Shown: one piece after another, positions 30,668 through 37,521 of the stretch
Layout of the letters: the number at the start of each line of letters is the position of its first letter
Numbering within the stretch: position 1 is the stretch's first letter
DNA from: a virus
Length of the DNA stretch: 42,355 nt
Reading direction: 5' to 3' (one strand)
IMG/VR virus record: IMGVR_UViG_3300032431_000018
Coordinates: 1-42,355 of that record
Translations under genes and position numbers: made by a program
The notes under the pieces: model-generated
What the model saw: the letters and a program-made list of their open reading frames with translations, nothing else
Told to the model about the DNA's origin: nothing
The model's database searches: none

Positions 30668-31036
30668 TTACAATTGCCTGTAATCTGAAACATCTACCCA
30701 TTCACAAAACAAGCTACAAAGCCAGTCCGCTAACATTATACATTGTTGAGTATAGGTGTAATTTTGGATTTTCTTTACTTCATCTAAATTTATATGTGCT
30801 TTATTCCATAAAACACCAAAATCAATAGAATCAATATAAATTTTGGAGCCAGGGATTCCGCTAAAGCAGTTTAATTCAAATCCAGCTTTATTATCTCCAA
30901 TGTATAATTCAACACCATCTCCATCACTACACCACCATTGACTAGTCCATAATTGGCAACCGCTTAGTTCATTTCGCAAAGTCCAAACCCTGCTGCTAAC
31001 ACTGTATTGCTTTAGGTTTAATGTTTCGTTTGTCAT
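30668..31036 (-). CDS. Hypothetical early protein
   Basis: 122 residues from the ATG at 31036 (MTNETLNLKQYSVSSRVW). The frame is open to 31105, but that would overlap the neighbouring gene and adds an unlikely basic stretch, so the inner start is preferred. The protein is rich in Trp and Cys (CQLWTSQWWCSDGDGVELY). No motif recognised. Confidence 0.6.
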   Translation of the reverse strand: MTNETLNLKQYSVSSRVWTLRNELSGCQLWTSQWWCSDGDGVELYIGDNKAGFELNCFSGIPGSKIYIDSIDFGVLWNKAHINLDEVKKIQNYTYTQQCIMLADWLCSLFCEWVDVSDYRQL

Positions 31037-31091
31037 AATTTTTATTTGATTTGTTATTGAAAGTTTCGTGTGCCTATAAGTTATAAGCCAT

Positions 31092-31334
31092 TTAGGGGAG
31101 CACATCGTATTTTAGGCTAAACCAAATAACCGATACAGGTTGAGGGACAGCTGTATCAATTGTCATAAATCTAATACCCTCGGAATGAGCTTCTATTAAC
31201 TGGTCATTTTCCAGTTCAATATACTTATTAATATTTGATATAACTATTCCGTTTATTGTATTGAAGGTAACTTCAACTTCTTTTTTTTGAATTGCTTCAA
31301 TAAATAGACTTAGTGCTGTTTGTTTCTTTTTCAT
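31092..31334 (-). CDS. Small hypothetical protein
   Basis: 80 residues, starting MKKKQTALSLFIEAIQKKEV. A helix followed by a beta-rich region. It follows the 54-residue gene by 8 bp. Function unknown. Confidence 0.6.
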   Translation of the reverse strand: MKKKQTALSLFIEAIQKKEVEVTFNTINGIVISNINKYIELENDQLIEAHSEGIRFMTIDTAVPQPVSVIWFSLKYDVLP

Positions 31335-31342
31335 ACTCTTTT

Positions 31343-31507
31343 TTAATTTTCATTTTGAACGCCTATTAATGTTGCAATAGCAGCTTTAACTAGCCAGTTG
31401 TAAGCATCATCATTACTTTCAAATGCAATCATTATTTTTTGAATTTCAACGTTGTTTTTCATTTCGTTTACTCTTTCTGTTATTGAAGTAATCATTTGCT
31501 GTGTCAT
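31343..31507 (-). CDS. Small hypothetical protein (54 aa), first gene of its operon
   Basis: 54 residues, helical: MTQQMITSITERVNEMKNNV and a second helix (NWLVKAAIATLIGVQ). It begins 20 bp after an early promoter, with the same layout as the 22451 and 27399 genes, which supports it. Function unknown. Confidence 0.65.
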   Translation of the reverse strand: MTQQMITSITERVNEMKNNVEIQKIMIAFESNDDAYNWLVKAAIATLIGVQNEN

Positions 31508-31527
31508 GTTTTTCGTTTTTGTTAATG

Positions 31528-31570
31528 CAAATGTACAACTTTAATTTGCATTTGCACTACATTTTCAAAA
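31528..31570 (-). promoter_or_regulatory. Early promoter, extended type (drives 31507 to 29716)
   Basis: Minus strand: TTTTGAAAATGTAGTGCAAAT, truncated here to the core GAAAATGTAGTGCAAAT, GTG at the -33 place (31555-31557), 19-bp spacer, -7 box TACATTTG (31528-31535). Best match to the consensus in the set. Confidence 0.75.
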
Positions 31571-31598
31571 TAAAATGAAAACTTCGTTTTAGTAAATG

Positions 31599-32027
31599 TT
31601 ATAAGTCATTAAAAATACACGTTTGACCAAGGTGTTTACAATTAAAAACTGTTTGTTTTCTGTGTTTTTTATCATAATTATTGTGGCACTTTTGACACAT
31701 TGCTTTTAAATTTTCGTTTTGACAATTTTCTGGAATATGGTCTAAATGAGAAACTGTCAATACAACTAATTTTAATTGATAAATGCCGTTCCATTGGTTT
31801 AAGTTCTGTTTTAATTCAACAGCTGCATTGTAATCAGAAAAGCCCATTGGATGGTTGTATGGTGGCTCATGCTCAACAATAGTTTTATTTTCGTGGTAAT
31901 GTATTAAGGAGTAGTTTTTTACGCCACACACTTCACATTTATTTTTTGCTCTTTCAAATCTTATCCGTTCTGAAATTAGCTTCCAGTCTTTTGGGTAACG
32001 CTTTATATTTTCTTTTTTTATTGGCAT
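31599..32027 (-). CDS. HNH endonuclease
   Basis: 142 residues. The core is complete: KCEVC (C31, C34), TVSHLDHIPENC with the catalytic-type histidines H94 and H97, NLKAMCQKCHNNYD with N106 and C111/C114, H115. MPIKKENIKRYPKDW is the usual start of this phage HNH family. The enzyme cuts DNA with a single metal ion. Free-standing phage HNH proteins may be homing nucleases or help packaging. It stands far from the terminase, and directly downstream of a structured non-coding element, so homing is the more likely role. Confidence 0.85.
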   Translation of the reverse strand: MPIKKENIKRYPKDWKLISERIRFERAKNKCEVCGVKNYSLIHYHENKTIVEHEPPYNHPMGFSDYNAAVELKQNLNQWNGIYQLKLVVLTVSHLDHIPENCQNENLKAMCQKCHNNYDKKHRKQTVFNCKHLGQTCIFNDL

Positions 32028-32083
32028 AATATTAAATAAATTAACATCTTACAGAAGCACATAAAATGATTAGTAACAAAATA

Positions 32084-32187
32084 TATAAACGCAAGTGGGC
32101 GTGGTCTGCTATGAACATAGGCAATGCACATTTGCTTTCTGTTGCTCCCATCTTATAGCTGTGCTATTTACCACACCTGCGCTTATA
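32084..32187 (-). ncRNA. Branched structured RNA candidate upstream of the HNH gene
   Basis: Read on the minus strand, the ends close with an 18-bp stem: TATAAGCGCA plus GGTGTGGT pairs with ACCACGCC, a 4-nt bulge, then TGCGTTTATA. Inside are three hairpins: ATAGC-ACA-GCTAT, GCAA-(7 nt)-TTGC and CTAT-GTTC-ATAG. Two of the stem pairs are G-U on this strand and would be A-C on the other, which points to a minus-strand RNA, the sense of the flanking genes. It lies between the 58-residue gene and the HNH gene. No known RNA class is recognised. Confidence 0.6.
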
Positions 32188-32202
32188 CTCATTGTGCTTT
32201 TA

Positions 32203-32379
32203 TTACACTATTGCTATTACAGTTCTCTTTACGCCATCATTTTTTGCAGAATATCCAACTTCTTTTTTATCAAAATTGAAACCAAATGATTTACCTGTTT
32301 TCCAAATAGTAGCAAATTCCATTTTGTTTGCTGATTTGATTTTTTTTGCATCTGCGATTGCTTCGTTTAAAGTTATCAT
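32203..32379 (-). CDS. Small hypothetical protein (58 aa)
   Basis: 58 residues from the ATG at 32379 (MITLNEAIADAKKIKSANKM, ending VKRTVIAIV). The open frame runs further upstream to 32526 but that part crosses a promoter and is not coding. The promoter-to-start distance is longer than for other early genes (about 40 bp). A helix then a beta hairpin. Function unknown. Confidence 0.65.
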   Translation of the reverse strand: MITLNEAIADAKKIKSANKMEFATIWKTGKSFGFNFDKKEVGYSAKNDGVKRTVIAIV

Positions 32380-32418
32380 TTTGTTTGTTTTTAGGATAGC
32401 TTCATTGCTACCATAATT

Positions 32419-32466
32419 CAAAAGTACAAACTTACTTCCACATTTGCAATACATTTTCAAAATAAA
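32419..32466 (-). promoter_or_regulatory. Early promoter, extended type (drives 32379 and the HNH gene)
   Basis: Minus strand: TTTTGAAAATGTATTGCAAA, TTG (32447-32449), 20-bp spacer, -7 box TACTTTTG (32419-32426). The only operon in the set that contains a non-coding structured element. Confidence 0.75.
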
Positions 32467-32477
32467 ATGAAAATTAA

Positions 32478-32912
32478 TTAATAGTCTACTCTTTTTAAGA
32501 CCCATGAGCCTGTTAATGATTGACATTCATAGTATCTAGTCCCTTTTGTTTTAAAAGGCTTTCTATCGGCATGTATGAAGCCGTTATTAGGGTAATAGCA
32601 TACTCTAGTATAGAACTTATCTTTTATCAATTCATTCAATAGCTTTTCGTTATAAATTAAATCTACTGCGCCTCTATCTAATAAGTTGTAGGTAGTATGT
32701 TCTGAATCACCTAAACGCTTTTTTGAAAGTTCATAAGCCAAAGGTCTATGCCCCGACTTTTTAGACACGCTTACTTTAGCTTTTATGGATTCAGACACTA
32801 TGTTCAAGTAATCTTTATGCTTGACTATATTTTCTTTTTCCATTATGGTTAATGGAATATTAGGCGCAATTATAAAGTCTTCGTTTGTAAGGTTTCCAAA
32901 TTGCTTTTTCAT
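32478..32912 (-). CDS. M15-type peptidase, probable endolysin
   Basis: 144 residues. Zinc-peptidase M15 features: SGHRPLAYEL (R56), SEHTTYNLLDRGAVDL with H72 and D84, and NNGFIHADRKP with H114. These match the SxHxxGxAxD and H of D,D-/L,D-carboxypeptidases and phage endolysins that cut the peptide of peptidoglycan. The spacing between H72 and the GAVD is longer than usual, so the exact ligands should be checked. No signal peptide, so it would need a holin. It lies on the early strand, far from the holin-like genes. Confidence 0.7.
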   Translation of the reverse strand: MKKQFGNLTNEDFIIAPNIPLTIMEKENIVKHKDYLNIVSESIKAKVSVSKKSGHRPLAYELSKKRLGDSEHTTYNLLDRGAVDLIYNEKLLNELIKDKFYTRVCYYPNNGFIHADRKPFKTKGTRYYECQSLTGSWVLKRVDY

Positions 32913-32942
32913 GGTATTTATTTGTTTTAAATTCTTAAATAC

Positions 32943-33149
32943 TCATTCATTGTTAAACCATCCCAACATCCCTATGCTAACTAAAATATCATTAATTTTT
33001 TGTAAAGTTTCGGCATCATTATCTCTATAAAGATGCCACCTTTCCATTGCGTTTTCTATTTCGCTAATTGCCGATTTCAAAGAATCGCAATCAACAGGTT
33101 TATTAATTATCGGTTTTCTAAAACCAAATAAGCGTTTTAGTAATTTCAT
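32943..33149 (-). CDS. Small hypothetical protein
   Basis: 68 residues, starting with a basic stretch (MKLLKRLFGFRKPI) that could touch membranes, then helical (ISEIENAMERWHLYRDNDAE). It is 30 bp upstream of the peptidase gene and 1 bp after the next gene's stop. A small lysis-linked factor is possible but unproven. Confidence 0.55.
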   Translation of the reverse strand: MKLLKRLFGFRKPIINKPVDCDSLKSAISEIENAMERWHLYRDNDAETLQKINDILVSIGMLGWFNNE

Positions 33150-33150
33150 A

Positions 33151-33441
33151 TTATTTAATGTTGTTTAAATCGTAAGCGTTTAAAATTGAATCTTTGTCTA
33201 CTTCTGAAATCATAATCTTTTGCCTTACAATTTTAGATTTTACACCTATTTTGTAATCTCTTGAATGTTGATACACGTTAGCCTTTTCGCTAATAACTTT
33301 AGCTTGTTCTATGCAATGGAGTTTAGCCCAGCCTATTAAAACATCTATGTTTTGTTCTAAAGAATGTTCATTTTCTTCGCTTGATACATTGTCTTTAAAT
33401 GGTATCAAAATATCTAATATTGCCTCTGCTGTTGGTATCAT
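33151..33441 (-). CDS. Hypothetical early protein
   Basis: 96 residues, acidic then basic, helical throughout (ILDILIPFKDNVSSEENEHS; VISEKANVYQHSRDYKIG). No motif recognised. Confidence 0.6.
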   Translation of the reverse strand: MIPTAEAILDILIPFKDNVSSEENEHSLEQNIDVLIGWAKLHCIEQAKVISEKANVYQHSRDYKIGVKSKIVRQKIMISEVDKDSILNAYDLNNIK

Positions 33442-33481
33442 AATTTTGTTTTTTAAGTATTTTTAAATAATAATAGAATTT

Positions 33482-33754
33482 CTATAACCAGCCTTTGTTA
33501 TGTGCCTTTCTATCGGCATTTTTCAAATCCCTTGACCACAGGCTGTTTTTGCCGTAGACAAATTCTTTAAGACCATTGGCTTTATGTCGTTTTATTTCAT
33601 GTTGTGCTAATCTTAATTTTTTAAATTCATTTGTTTCTGTTTTTATTGGTCTAAAATTCTTATCTAATGGCTCGTCCCAATTATCTCCATAAGCCATATT
33701 TGCCATACCTGCCATCATTCCTATTAATCCTAAATACCCTTTACCGTAAATCAT
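33482..33754 (-). CDS. Small hypothetical protein with hydrophobic N-terminus
   Basis: 90 residues. A glycine/methionine-rich start (MIYGKGYLGLIGMMAGMANM) may insert in or touch a membrane. The rest is charged and helical (EFKKLRLAQHEIKRHKANG). No family recognised. Confidence 0.6.
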   Translation of the reverse strand: MIYGKGYLGLIGMMAGMANMAYGDNWDEPLDKNFRPIKTETNEFKKLRLAQHEIKRHKANGLKEFVYGKNSLWSRDLKNADRKAHNKGWL

Positions 33755-33781
33755 AATTTTGTTTTAAGTTATTAAATTAAT

Positions 33782-34198
33782 TTATAAAATGTTTCCGTGT
33801 TTAATGACAAAGTATATTTTGTTAGGTTCAGCACCCCATTCAGGATTACCCGCCCTTACTTCAATTCCTTTGTGTTCTATTTTCAAAATTCGTTCTGTAT
33901 CGGTTGATTTTGGATAGCCTAAAGTCATTATGTTGTAGTCGAATGGCTTAAGCTTATTATAACATCCCCTTTGGAAGTTATAAAGTGTTACGCTCTCTTT
34001 GTTTTTAAGATTATTACAGGCTTCTTCTTGATGGCTTTTGCTTTTATTTGAATCCGCAAATAACCTACCAAACCAATAAGGCGTAATACTTCTATAGTCC
34101 TCTGTTTTAATTCCTGCCTTAGTCATTTCAAACCATTTAGTTTCTAAAGGTAATCGAAGGTCTAAACCCGTAATAGCCACTTTACAATCTGCGTTCAT
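33782..34198 (-). CDS. ASCH-like (PUA-fold) protein
   Basis: 138 residues. DLRLPLETKWFEMTKAGIKT followed by EDYRSITPYWFGRLF matches the opening of ASCH-domain proteins (LPLK..WF..I..G.K..EYR). The domain belongs to the PUA-like superfamily, which binds RNA or modified bases. It lies between the Xre-type regulator and a small gene. Binding target unknown. Confidence 0.7.
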   Translation of the reverse strand: MNADCKVAITGLDLRLPLETKWFEMTKAGIKTEDYRSITPYWFGRLFADSNKSKSHQEEACNNLKNKESVTLYNFQRGCYNKLKPFDYNIMTLGYPKSTDTERILKIEHKGIEVRAGNPEWGAEPNKIYFVIKHGNIL

Positions 34199-34208
34199 AT
34201 TTATTATT

Positions 34209-34460
34209 TTATTTTTTTATATTTATTAAAAATCCATCTTGGCGGTTACGAATAATCTCAAAATATTTATTTGGTTCAGTTCCTAACCAACTACATACTT
34301 TTGCTAAAGTTTCCACGTCAGGCAATTTGGATTTCTCTAAACGGCTTAAAGTTGCTTTTGAAATTCCTATTTCTTCACTGGCTACTTCCATTGTCATATC
34401 ATTGTCGATGCAACGTTTTGTTATCAAATCTTTTTTTAGTAATTGTGCTTTATATTCCAT
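34209..34460 (-). CDS. Xre-type HTH transcriptional regulator
   Basis: 83 residues. The HTH_3 fold is clear: DMTMEVASEEIGISKATLSR is helix 2-turn-helix 3, followed by LEKSKLPDVETLAKVCSWLG. Such small regulators bind operators as dimers. Candidate operators are the repeats at 29622-29653 or the early promoters. There is no divergent cI/cro pair, so it is not obviously a lysogeny switch. Confidence 0.8.
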   Translation of the reverse strand: MEYKAQLLKKDLITKRCIDNDMTMEVASEEIGISKATLSRLEKSKLPDVETLAKVCSWLGTEPNKYFEIIRNRQDGFLINIKK

Positions 34461-34472
34461 TATTTTATTATT

Positions 34473-34757
34473 TTAGTTTCTATTGAAAATTGCTATACAC
34501 TCATCAATATTATGCACTATGTGGATTTCGTATTCTCGCCATTCGTAATGAAACTTTTCCTCGCCTTCAGTGAGATAACGTGTGCTTATAGATTGAGCCA
34601 TATCTTTAACCTCAAACATGTATAGCTTTCTTTTATACCCTACAAGCAAGTCAAAGCAATTTTTAAGCTGATGTGTGTGTAAAACTTTACAGCCTATAGC
34701 CCTTAGATTTGACACTAGTTTTTTCTGATTCCCATCGACTTTAGATATTGCCCTCAT
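34473..34757 (-). CDS. VRR-NUC-like / resolvase-like nuclease
   Basis: 94 residues. AISKVDGNQKKLVSNLRAIG at the start, then FDLLVGYKRKLYMFEVKD with D-(8-12)-E-x-K: the aspartate of FDLL and E-V-K of FEVKD are the PD-(D/E)xK residues. This compact pattern is the VRR-NUC-like nuclease of phages, which may cut branched DNA such as Holliday junctions. It overlaps the upstream gene by 4 bp. Confidence 0.75.
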   Translation of the reverse strand: MRAISKVDGNQKKLVSNLRAIGCKVLHTHQLKNCFDLLVGYKRKLYMFEVKDMAQSISTRYLTEGEEKFHYEWREYEIHIVHNIDECIAIFNRN

Positions 34758-35005
34758 AATAACGGATTGCTATATATTTTTATCAGATTCATAATACATT
34801 CTTTGTCTGATTTAAAAGATTGCGTGCCTGTCTTTTGGATGCAGTCTTTTCTTGCGAAACCGACATAACCATCATTTGTAGGTATAACGCCAAAATTATA
34901 CCCTAAAGCACAAAGCTTTTTGAGCTTGATTACAGCATCTGTACCCCAAAATTCAAGATAGCTTTTGTCTTTTGAGGTGCTATCACTAAGTTTTAGTTTA
35001 GCCAT
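34754..35005 (-). CDS. Hypothetical early protein
   Basis: 83 residues. The start LKLSDSTSKDKSYLEFWGTD and a beta-rich middle (GYNFGVIPTNDGYVGFARKD) with a helical end. Overlaps the nuclease gene by 4 bp and follows the RHH gene by 11 bp. Function unknown. Confidence 0.6.
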   Translation of the reverse strand: MAKLKLSDSTSKDKSYLEFWGTDAVIKLKKLCALGYNFGVIPTNDGYVGFARKDCIQKTGTQSFKSDKECIMNLIKIYSNPLL

Positions 35006-35016
35006 TTTGAATTAAT

Positions 35017-35232
35017 TTATATATCCATTATTGGTACTTTTTGCAAGTACAACCTTACAATGTGGTCTAATGCACCGCCCCTAGAAATCTTTATCGAAGA
35101 CTGTAATTGGCACAATGTCGACATTGTTAAAGCATCCACCCTTGCATTTAGGGTTATTCTTTTTTGGTCACCAATAAAGTGCCTACCTGCGCCAGGTCTA
35201 TGCCCTCCGCTTTTCTTTTTTATCTTTTCCAT
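35017..35232 (-). CDS. Ribbon-helix-helix-like DNA-binding protein
   Basis: 71 residues. GGHRPGAGRHFIGDQKRITL is a basic tail, then a beta strand (RITLNARVD) and two helices (TMSTLCQLQSSIKISRGGAL, DHIVRLYLQK), the RHH layout. RHH proteins bind DNA through the strand and often control their own gene. It is the first gene of the minus early operon, facing a plus-strand promoter across a 68-bp gap, so it is a good candidate for autoregulation of both. Confidence 0.65.
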   Translation of the reverse strand: MEKIKKKSGGHRPGAGRHFIGDQKRITLNARVDALTMSTLCQLQSSIKISRGGALDHIVRLYLQKVPIMDI

Positions 35233-35300
35233 TTCACAAAATTACAAATAATTATTGAATTAGTAGTGCGAATTGAAAAAATAATTTGTAAATTTACAGA
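35233..35300. promoter_or_regulatory. Divergent promoter region between the RHH gene and the plus-strand early genes
   Basis: Plus strand: a TTGAATTAGTAGTGCGAAT extension, GTG (35266-35268), 20-bp spacer, -7-like TAAATTTA (35289-35296). Minus strand: TAATTTTG, a perfect TAnnTTTG -7 box, just before the RHH start. The two overlap within 68 bp, so one regulator bound here could control both directions. The plus-strand extension is the most divergent of the set. Confidence 0.6.
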
Positions 35301-35591
35301 ATGGAAACAAATAAAAAGTCAAAGTTTAATCCTAAAGCAGGTAGACCAATTGAATCAGCCCAAATTATTAAAACTGTGAATCTAGTAACAGGACATAAGA
35401 TTGAATATATGATTGGGCAAATAGTCTTTCTAAGGATGGACAATGAGCAACAGCCTAGATTATGCACTGGCATAAGTTTACGCCCAAACAGAAGCGTAAC
35501 GTATTGTCTAGGCTTAGGTACGTCAGAAAGCTGGCACTATGGTATTGAAATTTCAGACGAAAGGGATGTGTTAAAAGCTACTGGGATTTAA
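35301..35591 (+). CDS. Conserved Bacteroidota-phage protein, unknown function
   Basis: 96 residues. IGQIVFLRMDNEQQPRLCTG and SVTYCLGLGTSESWHYGIEI are a pattern I recognise from small proteins of Bacteroidota phages that end in EIS...; the fold looks like a small beta barrel. The first 20 residues (KSKFNPKAGRPIES) are basic. Function unknown. Confidence 0.65.
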   Translation: METNKKSKFNPKAGRPIESAQIIKTVNLVTGHKIEYMIGQIVFLRMDNEQQPRLCTGISLRPNRSVTYCLGLGTSESWHYGIEISDERDVLKATGI

Positions 35592-35606
35592 AATTATTAT
35601 TAACAA

Positions 35607-35941
35607 TTTAAATAAACACAAATGAGAAAGACAGCCATGATGCATTTTAGAGATAATTTGCTTAAACAAGCTAAAGAATTAGAAAAGGATGCAGCAATTA
35701 ATCTATACTTAAAGGGTTGTTGTGATTGTTTAAAAAATGTAGCCAAAGAGATTGATACCAAAATGTTGCAAGAAGAAAAAAAGGAAATGATTGCTTTTGC
35801 TTATGCTCAAATTGAAGAAATCGACAGCGAATTAGGTGACTTAATTTATAAAAAAGTACCTAAAGAAATATATGATGAAGCTTACGGAAATATTTTTTAG
35901 TATTTTAATTTATTATTAAAACTTTAAATAAACACAAATGA
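35607..35941 (+). repeat. Duplicated 19-bp translation leader
   Basis: TTTAAATAAACACAAATGA occurs identically at 35607-35625 and 35923-35941 and covers the start codons of two successive genes. It has no Shine-Dalgarno; the A-rich leader is the probable ribosome entry signal, as in other Bacteroidota systems. Confidence 0.8.
35622..35900 (+). CDS. Small helical early protein
   Basis: 92 residues, helical and acidic, starting MRKTAMMHFRDNLLKQAKEL with a Cys cluster (KGCCDCLKN). The opening (K-T-A-M-x-x) recalls small conserved proteins of Bacteroidota phages. Its leader is the 19-bp sequence also present before the next gene. Function unknown. Confidence 0.6.
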   Translation: MRKTAMMHFRDNLLKQAKELEKDAAINLYLKGCCDCLKNVAKEIDTKMLQEEKKEMIAFAYAQIEEIDSELGDLIYKKVPKEIYDEAYGNIF

Positions 35942-36357
35942 AAGTAAAAATCAAGGTAGAAAAAGAATTTGACATTAAAATTCTAAAAGTAAAAGCAAAA
36001 GTTAGAAATTGGGCTGATAGCTATGTTGATGGAAAGCCTGACACGCATACAGGTCGAAATATGCCTTGCAGCGATGGTAAAAATTGGTCTCCTGAAATTG
36101 ATGTTGAAAAAGGTAAAATTATCAATTGGGAACAAAGTAAGACCGCAAGTATTATATATAAAGTAGGCGATGGGTGTTCATGGGAATTAATAGACGAAAA
36201 CGGGTTAGTTGTTTTATCAGCAAAAAATAGCGAAGTTCCAAAAACACTTTGCCCTAAAAAAATATGGTATGGCGATTATATAAAAATGAATATTGACGAA
36301 AACGGAATAATTGAAGATTTTATATTTAAAATTAACTATTTTCAACACGAAGATTAA
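35938..36357 (+). CDS. Conserved Bacteroidota-phage protein, unknown function
   Basis: 139 residues. KVRNWADSYVDGKPDTH, ENGLVVLSA and YGDYIKMNIDENG follow closely a pattern I know from a very common Bacteroidota phage protein family (AxVRYWEDAxVNG, YGDYIIMNIDENG). It is beta-rich, with aromatic residues that could bind a ligand. Function unknown. Confidence 0.7.
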   Translation: MKVKIKVEKEFDIKILKVKAKVRNWADSYVDGKPDTHTGRNMPCSDGKNWSPEIDVEKGKIINWEQSKTASIIYKVGDGCSWELIDENGLVVLSAKNSEVPKTLCPKKIWYGDYIKMNIDENGIIEDFIFKINYFQHED

Positions 36358-36360
36358 TAA

Positions 36361-36856
36361 CACTATTTCAAAAACTTTATGTAGTTTTACAAAATAACAA
36401 AATTGGTTTTTGCCTTTAAGCCATAATTAAAGCAGCAGGGATGTTGCATAAGGCATCGGAGTAGTGGGCGGGCTGAATACTGTAACAACTACTTTTAAAG
36501 CGTTATTAGAGGACTTTGCGAAGCGCAGCGGTGGTGCGAAAGTTACGAGCCGTAAGACAAAGATGCAAGTAGAATTATTGCAGACAGTGGGTAACGAATA
36601 ATGGAGTATCTACGCTACCATTTACACAAAAAACAATTGGTATTATATGCCTTTAGGTTTTTAAAGTGTAGCAACCAACTACCGAATTTTTGGTAGGGGG
36701 TGTGCTATCCTCAAACGCTAGTGTCTTAACTCATAAAGCAACTACAAAAAGATGGCGGTGGTGGATTTGACATATTGAAATAGTAGTAATACGCGCGACG
36801 TAAAACCATAAATTAAAATAAATCAATTTATAACGTAAAATTTAAAAAAAAATACT
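36361..36856 (+). ncRNA. 496-bp gene-free stretch with a GC-richer island, candidate long structured RNA
   Basis: No ORF of useful size exists here. The part 36411-36780 is clearly GC-richer than the genome. Pairings read on the plus strand: TGCCTT (36411-36416) with AAGGCA (36450-36455), enclosing GCAGCA-GGGA-TGTTGC (36432-36447); AGTAGT with ACTACT (36460-36493); CGTTATT (36501-36507) with AATAATG (36597-36603), enclosing TGCAA/TTGCA and TTACG/CGTAA hairpins; a long hairpin TAGCA...TGCTA (36669-36707) containing CTACCG/TGGTAG. The last 60 bp are the AT-rich ssb leader. No known RNA class recognised; a replication origin is the alternative. Confidence 0.5.
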
Positions 36857-37291
36857 ATGGTTAATAGGGCAATTTTAATTGGCAGGTTGGGAAATGATGC
36901 AACACAAAAAGACGTAATAGGGAAAACCGTAACTTCTTTTTCGTTAGCAACTTCTGAAACTTATAAAGATAAAAAGGGGGAGGTAGTTGATACTGCCACA
37001 TGGCACAACATAACTCACTGGGGGGCTTTAGATGCTTCTTTATTCAAAAAAGGAACATTGGTATGCATTGAAGGTAAAATTAATAACAGAAGCTATTTAG
37101 ACAAAGACGGCATAAAAAAATACATTAGCGAAATTATCGCCAATAAGTTAACCCTAGTTTCAGCCAATTATACGCCTTCAGAGCCATCAAATGCACCTCA
37201 AAGGCGTACAGCATCGGATAATATAAATGAAAGGCAACAGGATAGCGCAAAACAGCCACAGCATGAAGGCTATGATGACTTACCGTTCTAA
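36857..37291 (+). CDS. ssb: Single-stranded DNA-binding protein
   Basis: 144 residues. The N-terminal OB fold starts MVNRAILIGRLGNDATQ, with ATWHNITHW as the usual WH...W strand. A disordered Gln/Ser-rich linker leads to the acidic tip DDLPF, which recruits partner enzymes in bacterial SSBs. It coats single-stranded DNA during replication and recombination. It is preceded by the non-coding island and converges with the 77-residue minus gene, overlapping its end by 4 bp. Confidence 0.92.
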   Translation: MVNRAILIGRLGNDATQKDVIGKTVTSFSLATSETYKDKKGEVVDTATWHNITHWGALDASLFKKGTLVCIEGKINNRSYLDKDGIKKYISEIIANKLTLVSANYTPSEPSNAPQRRTASDNINERQQDSAKQPQHEGYDDLPF

Positions 37292-37521
37292 AGTATCGTT
37301 ACTCGTGTTATTTTAGTAACAGCTGGATTTGGTTTTGTATAATCTGAAACAACCAATACAATATCGGTTATAGCTTTTACTTTATACAAAGAGCAATAGC
37401 TTTGTACCGCTTTAGGACAGTTTTCTGTATAGAAGCTGTAACCTGAAGGTAATAGCTTCAGTAAATCCATTATAATCCCAGGCGGTTTCCGCTTTCGTTT
37501 AACCTTTAAGTCTTCAGTCAT
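37288..37521 (-). CDS. Small basic hypothetical protein
   Basis: 77 residues. A basic start (MTEDLKVKRKRKPPG), then a helix (MDLLKLLPSGYSFYTENCPK) and beta strands ending AVTKITRVTIL. It overlaps the end of ssb on the opposite strand by 4 bp. The gap to the next minus gene is 72 bp and the A-rich leader is present. Function unknown; less certain than its neighbours. Confidence 0.5.
   Translation of the reverse strand: MTEDLKVKRKRKPPGIIMDLLKLLPSGYSFYTENCPKAVQSYCSLYKVKAITDIVLVVSDYTKPNPAVTKITRVTIL

Noticed and set aside
31036-31105. Upstream extension of the 30668 gene to 31105
   Set aside because: It overlaps the 31092 gene and lies ahead of a good ATG with a normal A-rich leader at 31036.
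32028-32202. Group I intron or HEARO-type RNA beside the HNH gene
   Set aside because: No group I core (P7-type conserved segments) is visible, the neighbouring genes are not split, and the HNH protein is far shorter than IscB-like partners of HEARO.
32380-32526. Upstream extension of the 32203 gene to 32526
   Set aside because: It translates the promoter and would overlap the end of the peptidase gene.
36541-36580. GAGCCGTAAG segment as group II intron domain V
   Set aside because: The matching TACGGTTC arm and the conserved AGC bulge layout are absent, and there is no reverse transcriptase gene or split host gene.
36766-36792. TTGACA/TAATAC sigma-70-like promoter before ssb
   Set aside because: Spacing is only 14 bp and Bacteroidota hosts do not use this consensus.
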